From Nitrospira sp. (GTDB lineage Bacteria; Nitrospirota; Nitrospiria; Nitrospirales; Nitrospiraceae): a DNA stretch of 42,928 bases. Shown in pieces: positions 25,472 to 34,291 of this stretch (within the stretch, counting starts at the first letter, position 1; every line of letters starts with the position of its first letter). The notes below the pieces were generated by a model that saw nothing but the letters and a program-made list of their open reading frames with translations, was not told where the DNA came from and ran no database searches. The stretch is from the NCBI GenBank assembly GCA_018242725.1, contig JAFEBI010000003.1:1-42928 (forward strand). The letters run 5' to 3'. Both the position numbers and the translations under genes were made by a program.

Positions 25472-26086
25472 TCACTTCTGATGAGACGGTTCCCGCTGAG
25501 GCATGAGCTGGACGGTCTTGCTGGCAAACCAGGCCTTCCAGTCCAGTTTCGCGAAGAGCACCACCAGCGCGAGCATGAGAGCTTGCGTCACGACAAAATA
25601 CCCTCCGAGATAGGCAAAGACCGATCCCTCATCAATAACGATTTTCTGTGCCACCTCCATCGCCATGACCACCCAAACACTATAGGTCAGAAAGCGACCG
25701 ATGAAGGAGGCCGCCGCCACCGGGGCCAGGGGCAATGACGTGAGCCCATAGGCGATAAACAACGAGTTCGACGGCAAGGGGCTGCAGGTGTAGGCAAGGA
25801 CCGCCCCGAATGTCATTGCGCGGTGCTTTTCCAGACGGGCTTTCACCAGATCCACATTCTCCTTGGTACGCGTGCTCAACCATCGTTGTCTGACGAGAAG
25901 AAACGCCATTTTTGCGAGGACCAGTCTGCCGGCAGTCGCCGCAGTGGCTGCCACGAACGCGGTGAGCCAGGGATTCGCACCAGGGCTGGACAAGGTCATC
26001 GCGGACACCACCATCCATGTCGGTGGTGCGAATGCGGGCAGACAATTGAGCACAAAGATGATCGCAAAGAGAAACAGCGTGGTCAT
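25472..26086 (-). CDS. VTT/DedA-like membrane protein
   Basis: 204 residues, about five membrane helices. The N-terminal LNCLPAFAPPTWMVVSAM and the central YTCSPLPSNSLFIAYGL resemble the re-entrant motifs of VTT-domain (DedA/SNARE-associated) proteins, which act in lipid flipping and envelope upkeep. The F/Y-x-x-G/P-x(1-2)-N signature is only loosely met, so the family call is tentative. The C-terminus is charged and cytosolic. Clear RBS not seen. Confidence 0.65.
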   Translation of the reverse strand: MTTLFLFAIIFVLNCLPAFAPPTWMVVSAMTLSSPGANPWLTAFVAATAATAGRLVLAKMAFLLVRQRWLSTRTKENVDLVKARLEKHRAMTFGAVLAYTCSPLPSNSLFIAYGLTSLPLAPVAAASFIGRFLTYSVWVVMAMEVAQKIVIDEGSVFAYLGGYFVVTQALMLALVVLFAKLDWKAWFASKTVQLMPQREPSHQK

Positions 26087-26346
26087 CGTTCTATTTGACA
26101 GCGCAACCGGCTGGGAGTGCTGACTCCATCATGACATTGACGCGATTACGCCACCACATCAGGCGATCCTGTCGTTTCCCTTGACTTCACAGTTTGAATG
26201 GATTGCCCTATCGAAACCGTTGAATTGTATCGCGTGAGATCATTTATAGACAGCCTGTCAGAGAATGACGAGTCGGTGGCCTCCACGGTGTTTCCCCGTT
26301 GTGTCGGATCAACAGATGTTGCTTACGAGAAATGGAGGGGCGCCGC

Positions 26347-26529
26347 ATGGGTCATAGAGGAAGCGTGAGGCGGGAGCCAAACGCGACGGACCGGAGAAGG
26401 GGAGCAGCGGACGAGCCGTTCGGCCATCATCGACAGCAACCTGACAGATGCGACTATGAATTCATGCTCTACCGGGAGACATCTCCGGAAAAACATCCTG
26501 CTAGCTTTTCCCCGGTTCGATCCGACTGA
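26347..26529 (+). CDS. Possible 60-residue basic protein
   Basis: The ATG at 26347 is preceded by GGAGGGG with good spacing. The protein (MGHRGSVRREPNATDRRRGA...) is rich in Arg, His and Pro, with no hydrophobic core. It converges on the small zinc-binding gene at 26541. The ribosome site is the main support; it could equally be chance. Confidence 0.25.
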   Translation: MGHRGSVRREPNATDRRRGAADEPFGHHRQQPDRCDYEFMLYRETSPEKHPASFSPVRSD

Positions 26530-26540
26530 TTGACCATTCG

Positions 26541-26711
26541 CTAGTCTGTCTCTTCACCGCCTTCTATACATGCTTCGCATTGGTCTAATTGGGATGTGCC
26601 GTGCTCACTACAGAAATACCGGCGACAGCGGCTGCATGTCATGAAAGTCATCCTGACTCGATCGTCGGCTTCGCATTGAGAACACTGGCCGGCACTGCGG
26701 GCTTTGGGCAT
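26541..26711 (-). CDS. Small zinc-finger-like protein
   Basis: 56 residues from the ATG at 26709-26711, with GGAGA upstream; an ORF extension to 26801 has no better site. Cysteines are arranged as CSQC, then CSRCRRYFC with a following His, then CEAC. This gives three CxxC-type pairs plus CSEH, enough for two zinc sites in a treble-clef or AN1/B-box-like mini-fold. Possibly a nucleic-acid or protein-binding adaptor. It sits just outside the island's left repeat. Confidence 0.6.
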   Translation of the reverse strand: MPKARSAGQCSQCEADDRVRMTFMTCSRCRRYFCSEHGTSQLDQCEACIEGGEETD

Positions 26712-26934
26712 CGTTATGTCTCCATGACAGGTCGTATAAGTTCTCAGGACATCCTTCTCACGATGTGGCGAATCCTGCAGAACGTGGCCCGCGTCCGCCA
26801 CAGGGTGAGTGCTCCACTACTACCACATCGATGCTCGGCGCTCCAATTTAAAACGGACATGTGTCGCTCGTTATCATTCCGATCGCGACGGCCCCGATGA
26901 AGGTTCTTCCGAACGTTCTGTCGCTGGTCCCGAG

Positions 26935-27027
26935 TGGCGAGCCGGTTGCGACTCGAACTCAGGGTCCTCGCCGTAACAGTTCAAACGAGTGGTTTTTAGG
27001 AATACTCGCTATTGCAACGGTTTCCTC
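26935..27027 (-). repeat. Left island repeat: decayed tRNA 3' half plus flank
   Basis: On the minus strand 26979-26935 reads like a tRNA from the anticodon loop (CTGTTAC) through GTTCGAGTC to a GGCTCGCCA end. The T-stem no longer pairs and there is no 5' half. The adjoining 26980-27027, ending CTATTGCAACGG, is shared with 42873-42921. The two copies match at roughly three bases in four over about 92 bp in the same orientation. Likely an attachment-site relic of an integrated element. Confidence 0.65.
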
Positions 27028-27590
27028 ATATTTCCTGCAATTTGATTGGACGGTATCCATAGCTCTGTAAGGCTGGACCATCTACAAAGGTGAGGCGTCT
27101 CTCATCTTGACCGGATCGAGCGAACACTCTACGCTCGACACCATGGCCACAAAGACAGCCATGATCCTTATCTCTAGAACAACCGACCCTTCAAGAATTC
27201 AAGCGGAGAGTCGAACAACGATTCCCCGAAGAGCTGGTACGCATGTAGTCCGGTCGGAGGATTGGGAGCTGACGCACGTGATGAGCACGCATTCGTGTAG
27301 CAATCACCATCTTGGGAAGATTGTCTTTGCAGAGTCGACTGTTATAGGTTCGGAAAGATGTCGCGAGCTGGTCGTTGGGACTGGAAACGAGTGGGCGCAC
27401 CTGATGGAAAGTTTGACAGGTCGCAGCTTTCCCGAATGCCGAGCCAGTCTCGGCAGGCACTGTTTGCCCGGCACTCTCAAGAACCAGTGTCATGTGCGAC
27501 ATGGAGCACAATTGCTGTTCTGGGTCCTGCCTGGTTCACACATGGACGGGATCTTATGATGTATCGGTCGGATGATACGGTGTTTCCGCT
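27028..27590. other. Gap inside the left end of the island
   Basis: Overlapping frames on both strands (27107-27559 plus; 27191-27511 minus; 27477-28019 minus) lack recognisable motifs. No integrase remnant is seen although an attachment-like site lies next to it. Confidence 0.4.
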
Positions 27591-28934
27591 ATGCGTTCTC
27601 GTCTTCCACTGATCCTCTCGTGGTTGTTGTTCGCAGTCTGGTTGCTGGTATCTATCGCGCTTGTCGCAGGTTTGGCGCAGCACGGTGTGGTACCGATCGA
27701 TTTTCTCGCTTATCAGCGTGCTGCCGAAGCGATCACGAAGGACCAGAGCCCGTATGCGACGACCGAGGAGAGTCGCGAGATCTTTCGGTCGTTCCATCGG
27801 CTTGAATCGGAGCTGCAGGCTGCGCAGGCGCTTGGCGAGGGGCGCGGCTTTCTCCGTGAATTCGCCGCCCGACCCCAACAGCCCGGACCCTATGTCTATC
27901 CGCCGACGCTCGCGCTCTTGATCAATCAGTTCAATCTTGGCGGCGTGGCCTTCACCGCCGTGATTATGGCGTCCGTTCTGGGCTTCGTGTTGATCTGGTT
28001 CCGCGCGACCGGTGCGCACCCTGGCTGGCTTCTACTGGTGATCGGTTCACGAGATCTGTCAGCCACTCTGATGGGCGGCAACATTGAACTCGTGCTCCTA
28101 TTCGCCACTCTGGCCGCAGCCCGACTCCTCTGGGACCACCGGTTGATCTGGGCGATGCCGCTCATCGCGTTCGTGGTGCTGATCAAGCCCTTCTACGCAC
28201 TCTTCTTCGTCGCCTTCCTCCTCTTGCGGGCTGTGCAACCGCGCGGCACTGAGCAAGAAAACCCGAGGGCGCTGACGACGGCCGCCGGAATCCTGCTGCT
28301 GCTTCTGGCAGCGGAACTCTACCGCTGGGGACCGGACCTGCGGGCCGAGGCGCTCGCCTTTTATCTTAACGCGGGGGATGCTATGTGGACGGCCCTGCCG
28401 TTAGCCGAGCAATCCCCGCTCAGCGCATGGAATCGAACACCGTTGCAGGGGTTGATCAATCTCGGATTGGCCTCAACCGTAGCGCAGGTTGCCGCGTTGG
28501 GACTCTGGGGCCTGTTCCTTGGAGTGAGCCTCTGGTTGGCACGCCGCGCCGCGCTCACCTTCCCGTTGGCCTTTGGGTTGGCCCTGACGCTGCTCTACTG
28601 GGGTCGACCGGCGGGGTACGGCTTCAATTACCTTGAGGTGGTGGTTGCAATCGTGGTCTGGCCAAGCCTTGTGCGTTGGCAGAGGCTTGCCGTGCTGATC
28701 CTCATGGCAGGGATCATGGGGTCTCGCTGGTGGGCCTTCGTCGAGACGCTGCGCGGCGAAAATTTGTCGTTGCTGACGATGCAGACCGCGGCGTGGCCCT
28801 GGGAGACATGGTTGGTCCTCCCATTTTTCTGGCTTCTGCTACTCTGGGTGATGGCGCATTCCGGCGGTTCCGTCCAAGACCCCGCAGGGAGTCGCGAACC
28901 ACAAGTCGCTCTTCGTGAGTCGGCAGTCATCTAA
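27591..28934 (+). CDS. GT87-type (DUF2029) polyprenol-phosphate-sugar glycosyltransferase
   Basis: 447 residues with about ten membrane helices. The first extracytoplasmic loop has VVPIDFLAYQRAAEAIT followed by SPYA, the GT87/DUF2029 pattern with the catalytic Asp of GT-C enzymes, and later YVYPPTLALL, also typical. GT87 members transfer mannose or related sugars from lipid carriers to envelope glycans on the outer side of the membrane. The gene is visibly GC-richer than the flanks, consistent with transfer. No clear operon partner; no strong ribosome site seen. Confidence 0.8.
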   Translation: MRSRLPLILSWLLFAVWLLVSIALVAGLAQHGVVPIDFLAYQRAAEAITKDQSPYATTEESREIFRSFHRLESELQAAQALGEGRGFLREFAARPQQPGPYVYPPTLALLINQFNLGGVAFTAVIMASVLGFVLIWFRATGAHPGWLLLVIGSRDLSATLMGGNIELVLLFATLAAARLLWDHRLIWAMPLIAFVVLIKPFYALFFVAFLLLRAVQPRGTEQENPRALTTAAGILLLLLAAELYRWGPDLRAEALAFYLNAGDAMWTALPLAEQSPLSAWNRTPLQGLINLGLASTVAQVAALGLWGLFLGVSLWLARRAALTFPLAFGLALTLLYWGRPAGYGFNYLEVVVAIVVWPSLVRWQRLAVLILMAGIMGSRWWAFVETLRGENLSLLTMQTAAWPWETWLVLPFFWLLLLWVMAHSGGSVQDPAGSREPQVALRESAVI

Positions 28935-29170
28935 AAGAATTACGTGTTCTGCGGCCTGCTCGATGCGGCTTTATTCGGCATACCCGAGGTCAGCGACCGC
29001 GATCCTCTATCTCGTGCCGGACCGTGCGATTACCATTAATGTTCGGGGCCATTCTTGTCGGCTGAAGGAGAAGCTCACAGCCTTATTGTTGTCCTGTCAA
29101 GGACACTCTTCCCCGTCCTATTGCGAATTGGTTGTGTTTGCTCCTAAAATCGAGCTTTGCGGAGGTTGTG

Positions 29171-30004
29171 ATGCCTTCAGCTCTAGGCCCGTATCGCACA
29201 GCGATGGTGCTCGTCTTGGGTTTGCTTGTAGGAGGATGCGCTGCTCCTCCGATCGGGCCTCCCAACGCACCACCGTCAGCGGACCGCAATCAACGCCTTC
29301 CGACTGTCCCGCCACTAGCGGGAAAACTCACTGTAGATCCTGATGAGCCACGCACGCCCCGAGAGAACGCTGTCCCCAGTGCTGCGTCCGACCGCCACGC
29401 GATCCAGCGGGGGAGTGCGCTTTTTCATGGGAAGGCCCATTGTGTTGACTGTCATGGCAAGCCTAGTCAAGGCACGAGTCGTTTCGATGCAGACGAACCA
29501 ACCTTCACTCGGTCTTCTACAGACCTACGGACGCCAAGCGAGAAATCTGTGCGTCAACTATATCTCATCATTAAGTACGGAATTCCTGCCACGAGCATGC
29601 CTTCCATCCTGGACATTGCCACGTTCCGCAATGATGACATTCTCCTCATCATTGCCTACCTCTTAGATCTTCAAGGCAGCCCACGTCCGCTGGATCTGAT
29701 CGCGAGCCAAGCCGCTCGCCCGCATACTGAGACGGATATGGCCGTGTCAAAACTATGCGAGCAAGAAAATCTTGAGAAGTTCGACAACAAAGAACACTGT
29801 GAGCACCGATATGCCAAACGCTATCTCGACCTCTTGATCGGACGACCGCCGGATATTGCCGTTGCCCGATATGCGGAGATTGAAACGATCTGTCGCCACG
29901 TTGCCTACCAGGACCTCGATACCTTGGAGCTCTGTTATCGGGCGGAGTATACGGCATCGAGACCGCCATCCCAGAAGCCGGGCAATGATCAATTGCCTCG
30001 GTAG
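29171..30004 (+). CDS. Monohaem cytochrome c lipoprotein
   Basis: 277 residues from the ATG at 29171 (GGAGG upstream; the frame is open from 29132). A lipoprotein signal ends in LLVGGC (Cys23). A proline-rich linker leads to a class I cytochrome c domain with CVDCH (Cys91, Cys94, His95) and a likely Met ligand in GIPATSMPSI. The region after about 175 is an extra Cys-containing helical tail (KLCEQENLEKF, HCEHRYAKRY) of unknown role. Expected anchored in the periplasm. It follows the GT87 gene by 236 bases. Confidence 0.82.
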   Translation: MPSALGPYRTAMVLVLGLLVGGCAAPPIGPPNAPPSADRNQRLPTVPPLAGKLTVDPDEPRTPRENAVPSAASDRHAIQRGSALFHGKAHCVDCHGKPSQGTSRFDADEPTFTRSSTDLRTPSEKSVRQLYLIIKYGIPATSMPSILDIATFRNDDILLIIAYLLDLQGSPRPLDLIASQAARPHTETDMAVSKLCEQENLEKFDNKEHCEHRYAKRYLDLLIGRPPDIAVARYAEIETICRHVAYQDLDTLELCYRAEYTASRPPSQKPGNDQLPR

Positions 30005-30560
30005 GCTACAGAAACCTCCACGGGAAAGATGCTGATGGAGGCTGACCGTAAATGCCTGCACCTTCGAGCGAACTTTGATTCCTTGATCCGGACTTCGTTT
30101 GTCGCGCCATCGCTTGCCGAGCGACAAAGGTCCACAAAGAAGTTTGACCTGCACACCCAATACATCCGACGTGGTTGAATTCGCCCCTCGACGATCCCAA
30201 AAGGGAAAATCGTTGGTCACGTCCGCACCATCTCATTCTGACGCTATGAAGCCGTAGGCTCCGTTCCTCGCCGGTGATGCCGTTGGACTCCGACGCTCAA
30301 TCCTGCCAATTGAGAGGTTATCGCATTCTATTGGCTCTATACGTTCCTGTCGCTTTTCGTCCATTCCTGCAGGGTTTTGACACAAAATTCACCACAGGGG
30401 CAGTACGAACAAAGGCGACAAGGTCGGTTCGTGGTGGTGACTCTCACAATGCACAAGACAAGATCCGACCCCTCTGACCACATCAGGATACCAATGGAAA
30501 CATAGCAAGCTGTTGGGGAATTGGGTCTCAAGCCGAACCTCTAGTTGGAGCTTGAGGCGT
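30005..30560. other. 556-base gap before the toxin-antitoxin pair
   Basis: No supported gene. A hairpin CTCAAGC/GCTTGAG (30527-30533 with 30550-30556) lies just before the toxin operator. Base use is less biased than in the flanking genes. Confidence 0.45.
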
Positions 30561-30561
30561 C

Positions 30562-30581
30562 CTATACCTAATATGGTATAG
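30562..30581. promoter_or_regulatory. Operator palindrome of the toxin-antitoxin operon
   Basis: CTATACC-TAATAT-GGTATAG, perfect 7-base arms, 11 bases before the toxin ATG. It overlaps a TATAGT-type -10 region, so the downstream HTH antitoxin could repress by blocking polymerase. Confidence 0.65.
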
Positions 30582-30592
30582 TGTGTCCAGTC

Positions 30593-30877
30593 ATGTGGGA
30601 AGTCTATGAACATCGTCGAGCCAGCAAAAGTCTCGATCGCCTTCCGCTTGAGTTGCTGAAGCGCTATGAGAAGTGGAAAGACATTGTGCGGATTTCAGGC
30701 CCTGCAGGCTTGCGTCTGATAAAGGGATTTCATGATGAAAACCTTCAGGGGGAGTGGAGAGGGCATCGATCGTCAAGGTTGAATGCACAGTATCGCGTCA
30801 TCTATAAGGTCGAAGAACAGCGCATTGTGGTGCTGGTTACGGACGTAACCGTCCACGATTACCGGAGGCAATTATGA
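30593..30877 (+). CDS. RelE/HigB-type toxin
   Basis: 94 residues from the ATG at 30593 (the frame opens with a GTG at 30581, inside the operator). RelE/ParE-fold features: helical start (EHRRASKSLDRLPLELLKRY), the strand pair RSSRLNAQYRVIYKVEEQRI and the end VTDVTVHDYRR. Such toxins are mostly ribosome-dependent mRNA endonucleases. The stop overlaps the antitoxin start by ATGA. The toxin-first order with an HTH antitoxin second is HigBA-like. Confidence 0.82.
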   Translation: MWEVYEHRRASKSLDRLPLELLKRYEKWKDIVRISGPAGLRLIKGFHDENLQGEWRGHRSSRLNAQYRVIYKVEEQRIVVLVTDVTVHDYRRQL

Positions 30878-31140
30878 AATGTAAGGATGTCCGCCCGGCA
30901 AAAGCACGGGTGGCGGTATCGGTGGGAGACTCGGTCCGGATTGTCCGTGAACTGCAGGGACTCACGCAAAGCGAGTTGGCGCGAAGGACCAAGATTCCAC
31001 AATCCACGATTTCCGCCATCGAAAACGACAACGTCAATCTCGGCGTTGAACGGGCCAAAGTTCTCGCGCGAGTATTGCGGTGCCATCCCGCGGTCCTTGT
31101 CTTTCCCGGCTGGGAAGTCACCAAGCAATCCGCTGCCTGA
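30874..31140 (+). CDS. XRE-family antitoxin (HigA-like)
   Basis: 88 residues, a helix-turn-helix protein: VRIVRELQGLTQSELARRTK then IPQSTISAIENDNVNLG. It overlaps the toxin stop by 4 bases. Its C-terminus should wrap the toxin and its HTH should bind the palindrome at 30562-30581 for autorepression. Immediately downstream is the relic of another toxin-antitoxin pair. Confidence 0.85.
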   Translation: MKCKDVRPAKARVAVSVGDSVRIVRELQGLTQSELARRTKIPQSTISAIENDNVNLGVERAKVLARVLRCHPAVLVFPGWEVTKQSAA

Positions 31141-31163
31141 CCCCTGCGTAGCCGCCCCTGGAT

Positions 31164-31307
31164 TTACACGCCTGTATGTTGAGCGACCCATCCCTGCTCA
31201 AAAGTGGTCCATCGGAGGTGACTGCCTGTCTGGCGGGTGATCGAATAGTCGAGTTTGCAAAGGGCTTGGGCGAGATCGCTTCCGGATAGATCGCGGGGAA
31301 GCCTCAT
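31164..31307 (-). pseudogene. hicA: HicA toxin remnant, C-terminally truncated
   Basis: A 47-codon frame starting MRLPRDLSGSDLAQALCKLD and containing the HicA hallmark TGSHLR with the catalytic His. After WTTFEQG the usual HicA ending (the IPxH strand and the GTL motif) is missing and the frame stops. Its ATG overlaps the hicB-like stop as ATGA, so this was a real pair. The loss may date from insertion of the adjacent HigBA-like module, whose antitoxin ends 24 bases away. Confidence 0.7.
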
Positions 31308-31414
31308 ACGGCGATAACTTCTTCGCGGACATGATGAAGGCGGACGACCTTGGGTGCCTGGCCTTCTTCAAAGTGACAGCGCACTGCCTCACAGACTTTG
31401 AAGGTGACGTTCAT
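31304..31414 (-). pseudogene. hicB: HicB-like antitoxin remnant, N-terminally truncated
   Basis: 36 codons ending in KVCEAVRCHFEEGQAPKVVR and LHHVREEVIAV, the well-known C-terminus of small HicB-like antitoxins. The first half of the protein is absent; in-frame sequence upstream reads about 8 more HicB-like codons to a TAG near 31440. An ATG with GGAG before it is present, so a short peptide could still be made. Partner of the truncated hicA. Confidence 0.7.
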
Positions 31415-31440
31415 GAATGACTCCACATCGTTAATGCGTA

Positions 31441-31888
31441 ACTAGGCCCCGTTTCGCCAGACACCAGCCTGATCTTTTAAAGGACATGAGGAAGTAGTTG
31501 CGAAATATGACCCCCTATCGCTGATATACTTCCAGATCATCGTTTTGAAGTTGCCTTATCTCAGCGTGATCGCCAGTCGATTTGATGGGTTGTTGGTCGC
31601 CATGGTAGACTCACATGTCTGAAATGAAGGCAGCTCTCTCTCGGGAGCAGTAGAGGCACGGTACAGGTTATGAGGAAACCGAGGTAGCGGTTGGAACCAG
31701 CGGAGCGAAGAAGATTACACGGCGGAAACCATCTTACTGAGTAAAGCAACGCGTTTCCCAGATGCTAGCCCGGAGGCCCCTGCCGTCGGTTACCAAGCAT
31801 ATGTTCCGACCGTGTGATGCAGGACAGGCGGATGCACCTAGAAAAGGCCATCCAGTGGCATATTAGCAGTGGATTTCTGTTTTCAGAG
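31441..31888. other. 448-base gap with no recognised content
   Basis: Frames on both strands are short and broken, and none matches a family I know. It separates the hicBA relic from the end of the defence operon. Confidence 0.45.
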
Positions 31889-32779
31889 TCATTTGCCTGG
31901 TGCCAGAAAATATACTGGCTTCAATGGCAATAGCTGTCGATCCGCCTCTTCAATCTTTGGATAGTGCTCCAGCCAAAGGTCAAAGAGTTGTTCAAGTCCA
32001 AGAAGCGTAATCTTCCGTTTTTCTTGAGTGCGTGCCTCATTTTCAGCTTCACGCGTAAATCCCCCGGCAGCAACGAATAGTCCCACGTCTTGATCGCCCA
32101 AAACCGCCATGAAGGACCGCAGACCTTCTACGGAAATCTTATCTATGCGACGTTTCACCTGCACCTTGATTCTTGGCATGTTAATCCCCAACGGGTCTGT
32201 GTGCGTCAAAATATCAATACCGCCGTCCCTTCCTGGTGGGGCAATCCAAGACACGTGATAACCCATTGCACGTAGGAGAGCCGCGACAAGATTTTGGAAG
32301 TCATATGGTCCCATTGATCGAAGATGCCGCTCAATATCAGCCCACGCAGATTCCTCTGCCTCCTCAAACGTGCCTGTGACGTCAGCAACCTCAGCTTCCT
32401 GCTCCGCAACTTCATCAATTGGTTCAGGCCGATTGGCCGCCCATTGACGATAAAGCCTTCTGACCTCGGAGGTGAACTTCTCCGGATCTTTAAAATCCCT
32501 ATAGGCCTTCAGGCCTTGTTCCGTGACAATCCAACGACCCTTGGACTTAAGTATCCAACCCGCTTTCACTGGGCCAATCGTTGCAAAACGGACAATTTTT
32601 TCAAACCGGCGGACAGTAGGATTGTTAGGATAGGTACTCTGTTCAAATGGGGTGAGTGCGAGGGAGCCTTCAACCAGCTTTAATACCTCTTTCGCTTGCA
32701 AGCCTTCCGGATGCTCCTTAAGGATTTCGATAACCTTTTGAACCAGTTCTCCTCGACGCTTCGATGTGATTTCAGCCAT
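31889..32779 (-). CDS. mrr: Mrr-family restriction endonuclease
   Basis: 296 residues. The N-terminal winged-helix Mrr_N domain (about 8-95: EHPEGLQAKEVLKLVEG, KGRWIVTEQGLKAYRDF) joins through a linker to a PD-(D/E)xK nuclease domain (about 155-270). Catalytic residues are visible in GRDGGIDI (D189) and VQVKR (Q207, K209), with the upstream helix FQNLVAALLRAMGY. Classical Mrr is a type IV enzyme cutting methylated DNA, so it must tolerate the methylation made by the adjacent hsdM. The start has AGAGGA upstream; it is 21 bases after hsdM and last in the operon. Confidence 0.88.
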   Translation of the reverse strand: MAEITSKRRGELVQKVIEILKEHPEGLQAKEVLKLVEGSLALTPFEQSTYPNNPTVRRFEKIVRFATIGPVKAGWILKSKGRWIVTEQGLKAYRDFKDPEKFTSEVRRLYRQWAANRPEPIDEVAEQEAEVADVTGTFEEAEESAWADIERHLRSMGPYDFQNLVAALLRAMGYHVSWIAPPGRDGGIDILTHTDPLGINMPRIKVQVKRRIDKISVEGLRSFMAVLGDQDVGLFVAAGGFTREAENEARTQEKRKITLLGLEQLFDLWLEHYPKIEEADRQLLPLKPVYFLAPGK

Positions 32780-32800
32780 AAAAATTCCTCTAATCCTGCG

Positions 32801-34291
32801 CTACGTTTCTTTACTTCCAAGATCATTCGCGATCAGCCTGAATTGTTCGAGCGCCGCTTCGAGGTCGTCGACGATTTCTTGGGCGATCACGTCGGGATCG
32901 GGGAGGTTGTCGGAGGCTTCGAGGGATTCGTCCTTGAGCCAGAAGATATCGAGGCTGGCTTTGTCTCGGGCGATGAGTTCATCGTAGTCATAGACGCGCC
33001 AACGACCGACGGGTTTCTTGTCGGTCCAGGTGGCTGTCCGCTCGTGGCGATTCGCTGGGTTATAGCACCGCACGAACTCGTCCAAATTTTCGCGCTTGAG
33101 CGGGTTGGTCTTCAGCGTGAAGTGTTGGTTCGTACGCAGGTCATAAATCCAGAGCTTCTTGGTCCAAGGTGTCTCGCTGGCGGGTTTCTTGTCGAAGAAC
33201 AGGACATTCGCCTTCACGCCTTGGGCGTAGAAGAGACCGGTCGGCAGACGTAGGAGAGTATGTACGTCGCAGTCGTGCAGGAGTTTTCTCCGCACCGTCT
33301 CACCTGCTCCGCCTTCGAACAGGACATTGTCCGGCACAACCACAGCCGCACGGCCATTGACCGCGAGGATCGTCTTCACATGCTGGACAAAGTTGAGTTG
33401 CTTGTTCGAGGTTGTCGCCCAGAAATCATCGCGTCCATAGGTTTCACGTTCCTTTGAGGCTTCGCCTTCCTGGCCAACAACGGTGTAACTGCTCTTCTTG
33501 CCGAACGGTGGGTTCGTGAGAACAATATTGAATCGCTCGCCGGGGTCGGACGCGAGAGCGTCAGCGGATTCAATCGGCTCGAAGTCCTGTGAACCGATGC
33601 CATGCAGGAGCAGATTCATGGCGCAGAGACGGACGACACTCTGCACCAGCTCATAGCCCTTGAGGGTTTCCTCCTTCAATCTCCTCTTTTGCAGTGTGGT
33701 TAGATTGGGATTGTGCTTCACGACGTAGTCGTGCGCGGCAAGGAGGAATCCACCGGTCCCGCAAGCTGGATCGCAGATCGTATCGCCGGGCTTCGGCGCA
33801 ACGGCATCGACCATCGCCTGAATCAGCGGGCGCGGCGTGAAATACTGACCGGCTCCGCCCTTCACGTCTTCCGCGTTCTTCTGAAGCAGACCTTCGTAGG
33901 CATCGCCTTTCACATCGGTGCTCATCGCCGACCAGTCTTCCTTGTCGATCAGATCCACAATCAAGCGGCGGAGCTTGGCGGGGTCTTGGAACTTGTTTTG
34001 CGACTTGTTGAAGATTAGCCCAAGCAGGCCCTTCTCATTGCCGAGCTTTTCCAAGCTGTGGCGGTAGTGGTCGAACAGTTCATCGCCGTCTTTTTTCAAC
34101 AGGCTCGGCCAACTGTATTTCTCAGGGATCGGGTTAGGCTGGTTGTACGGCGCTTTCGTCCGCTCATCGGCCATCTTAAGAAACAGCAAATACGTCAATT
34201 GCTCGACGTAATCGCCGTAGCTCATCCCGTCGTCGCGAAGGACGTTGCAATAGTTCCAAAGCTTTCGGACGATAGGCGAAGAGGCACTCAC
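32801..34291 (-). CDS. hsdM: Type I restriction-modification DNA methyltransferase subunit
   Basis: 496 residues from a GTG at 34289-34291 that overlaps the darG stop (GTGA); the frame is open further up but inside darG. Domains: HsdM N-terminal helical bundle (LWNYCNVLRDDGMSYGDYVE), SAM site DPACGTGGF (Asp about 174), and the adenine-methylase motif NPPFGKK (about 260). With HsdS it methylates adenine in the target; with HsdR it forms the restriction complex. The usual hsdM-hsdS-hsdR neighbourhood is broken here by herA and darTG. Its first codons are partly duplicated at 35987-36097. Confidence 0.93.
   Translation of the reverse strand: MSASSPIVRKLWNYCNVLRDDGMSYGDYVEQLTYLLFLKMADERTKAPYNQPNPIPEKYSWPSLLKKDGDELFDHYRHSLEKLGNEKGLLGLIFNKSQNKFQDPAKLRRLIVDLIDKEDWSAMSTDVKGDAYEGLLQKNAEDVKGGAGQYFTPRPLIQAMVDAVAPKPGDTICDPACGTGGFLLAAHDYVVKHNPNLTTLQKRRLKEETLKGYELVQSVVRLCAMNLLLHGIGSQDFEPIESADALASDPGERFNIVLTNPPFGKKSSYTVVGQEGEASKERETYGRDDFWATTSNKQLNFVQHVKTILAVNGRAAVVVPDNVLFEGGAGETVRRKLLHDCDVHTLLRLPTGLFYAQGVKANVLFFDKKPASETPWTKKLWIYDLRTNQHFTLKTNPLKRENLDEFVRCYNPANRHERTATWTDKKPVGRWRVYDYDELIARDKASLDIFWLKDESLEASDNLPDPDVIAQEIVDDLEAALEQFRLIANDLGSKET

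Noticed and set aside
25153..25527. A 124-codon minus-strand frame
   Set aside because: It overlaps the VTT-like gene in another frame and has unconvincing composition.
26935..26979. A complete tRNA gene
   Set aside because: Only the 3' half is present; the T-stem does not pair and no D-arm or 5' acceptor strand follows.
27107..27559. A 150-codon plus-strand frame inside the island
   Set aside because: Checked as a possible integrase remnant because of the adjacent attachment-like repeat; no Arg, His or Tyr recombinase motifs and no ribosome site.
31198..31392. A 64-codon minus-strand frame over the hicBA relic
   Set aside because: The other two frames carry clear HicA and HicB signatures, so this frame is a shadow.
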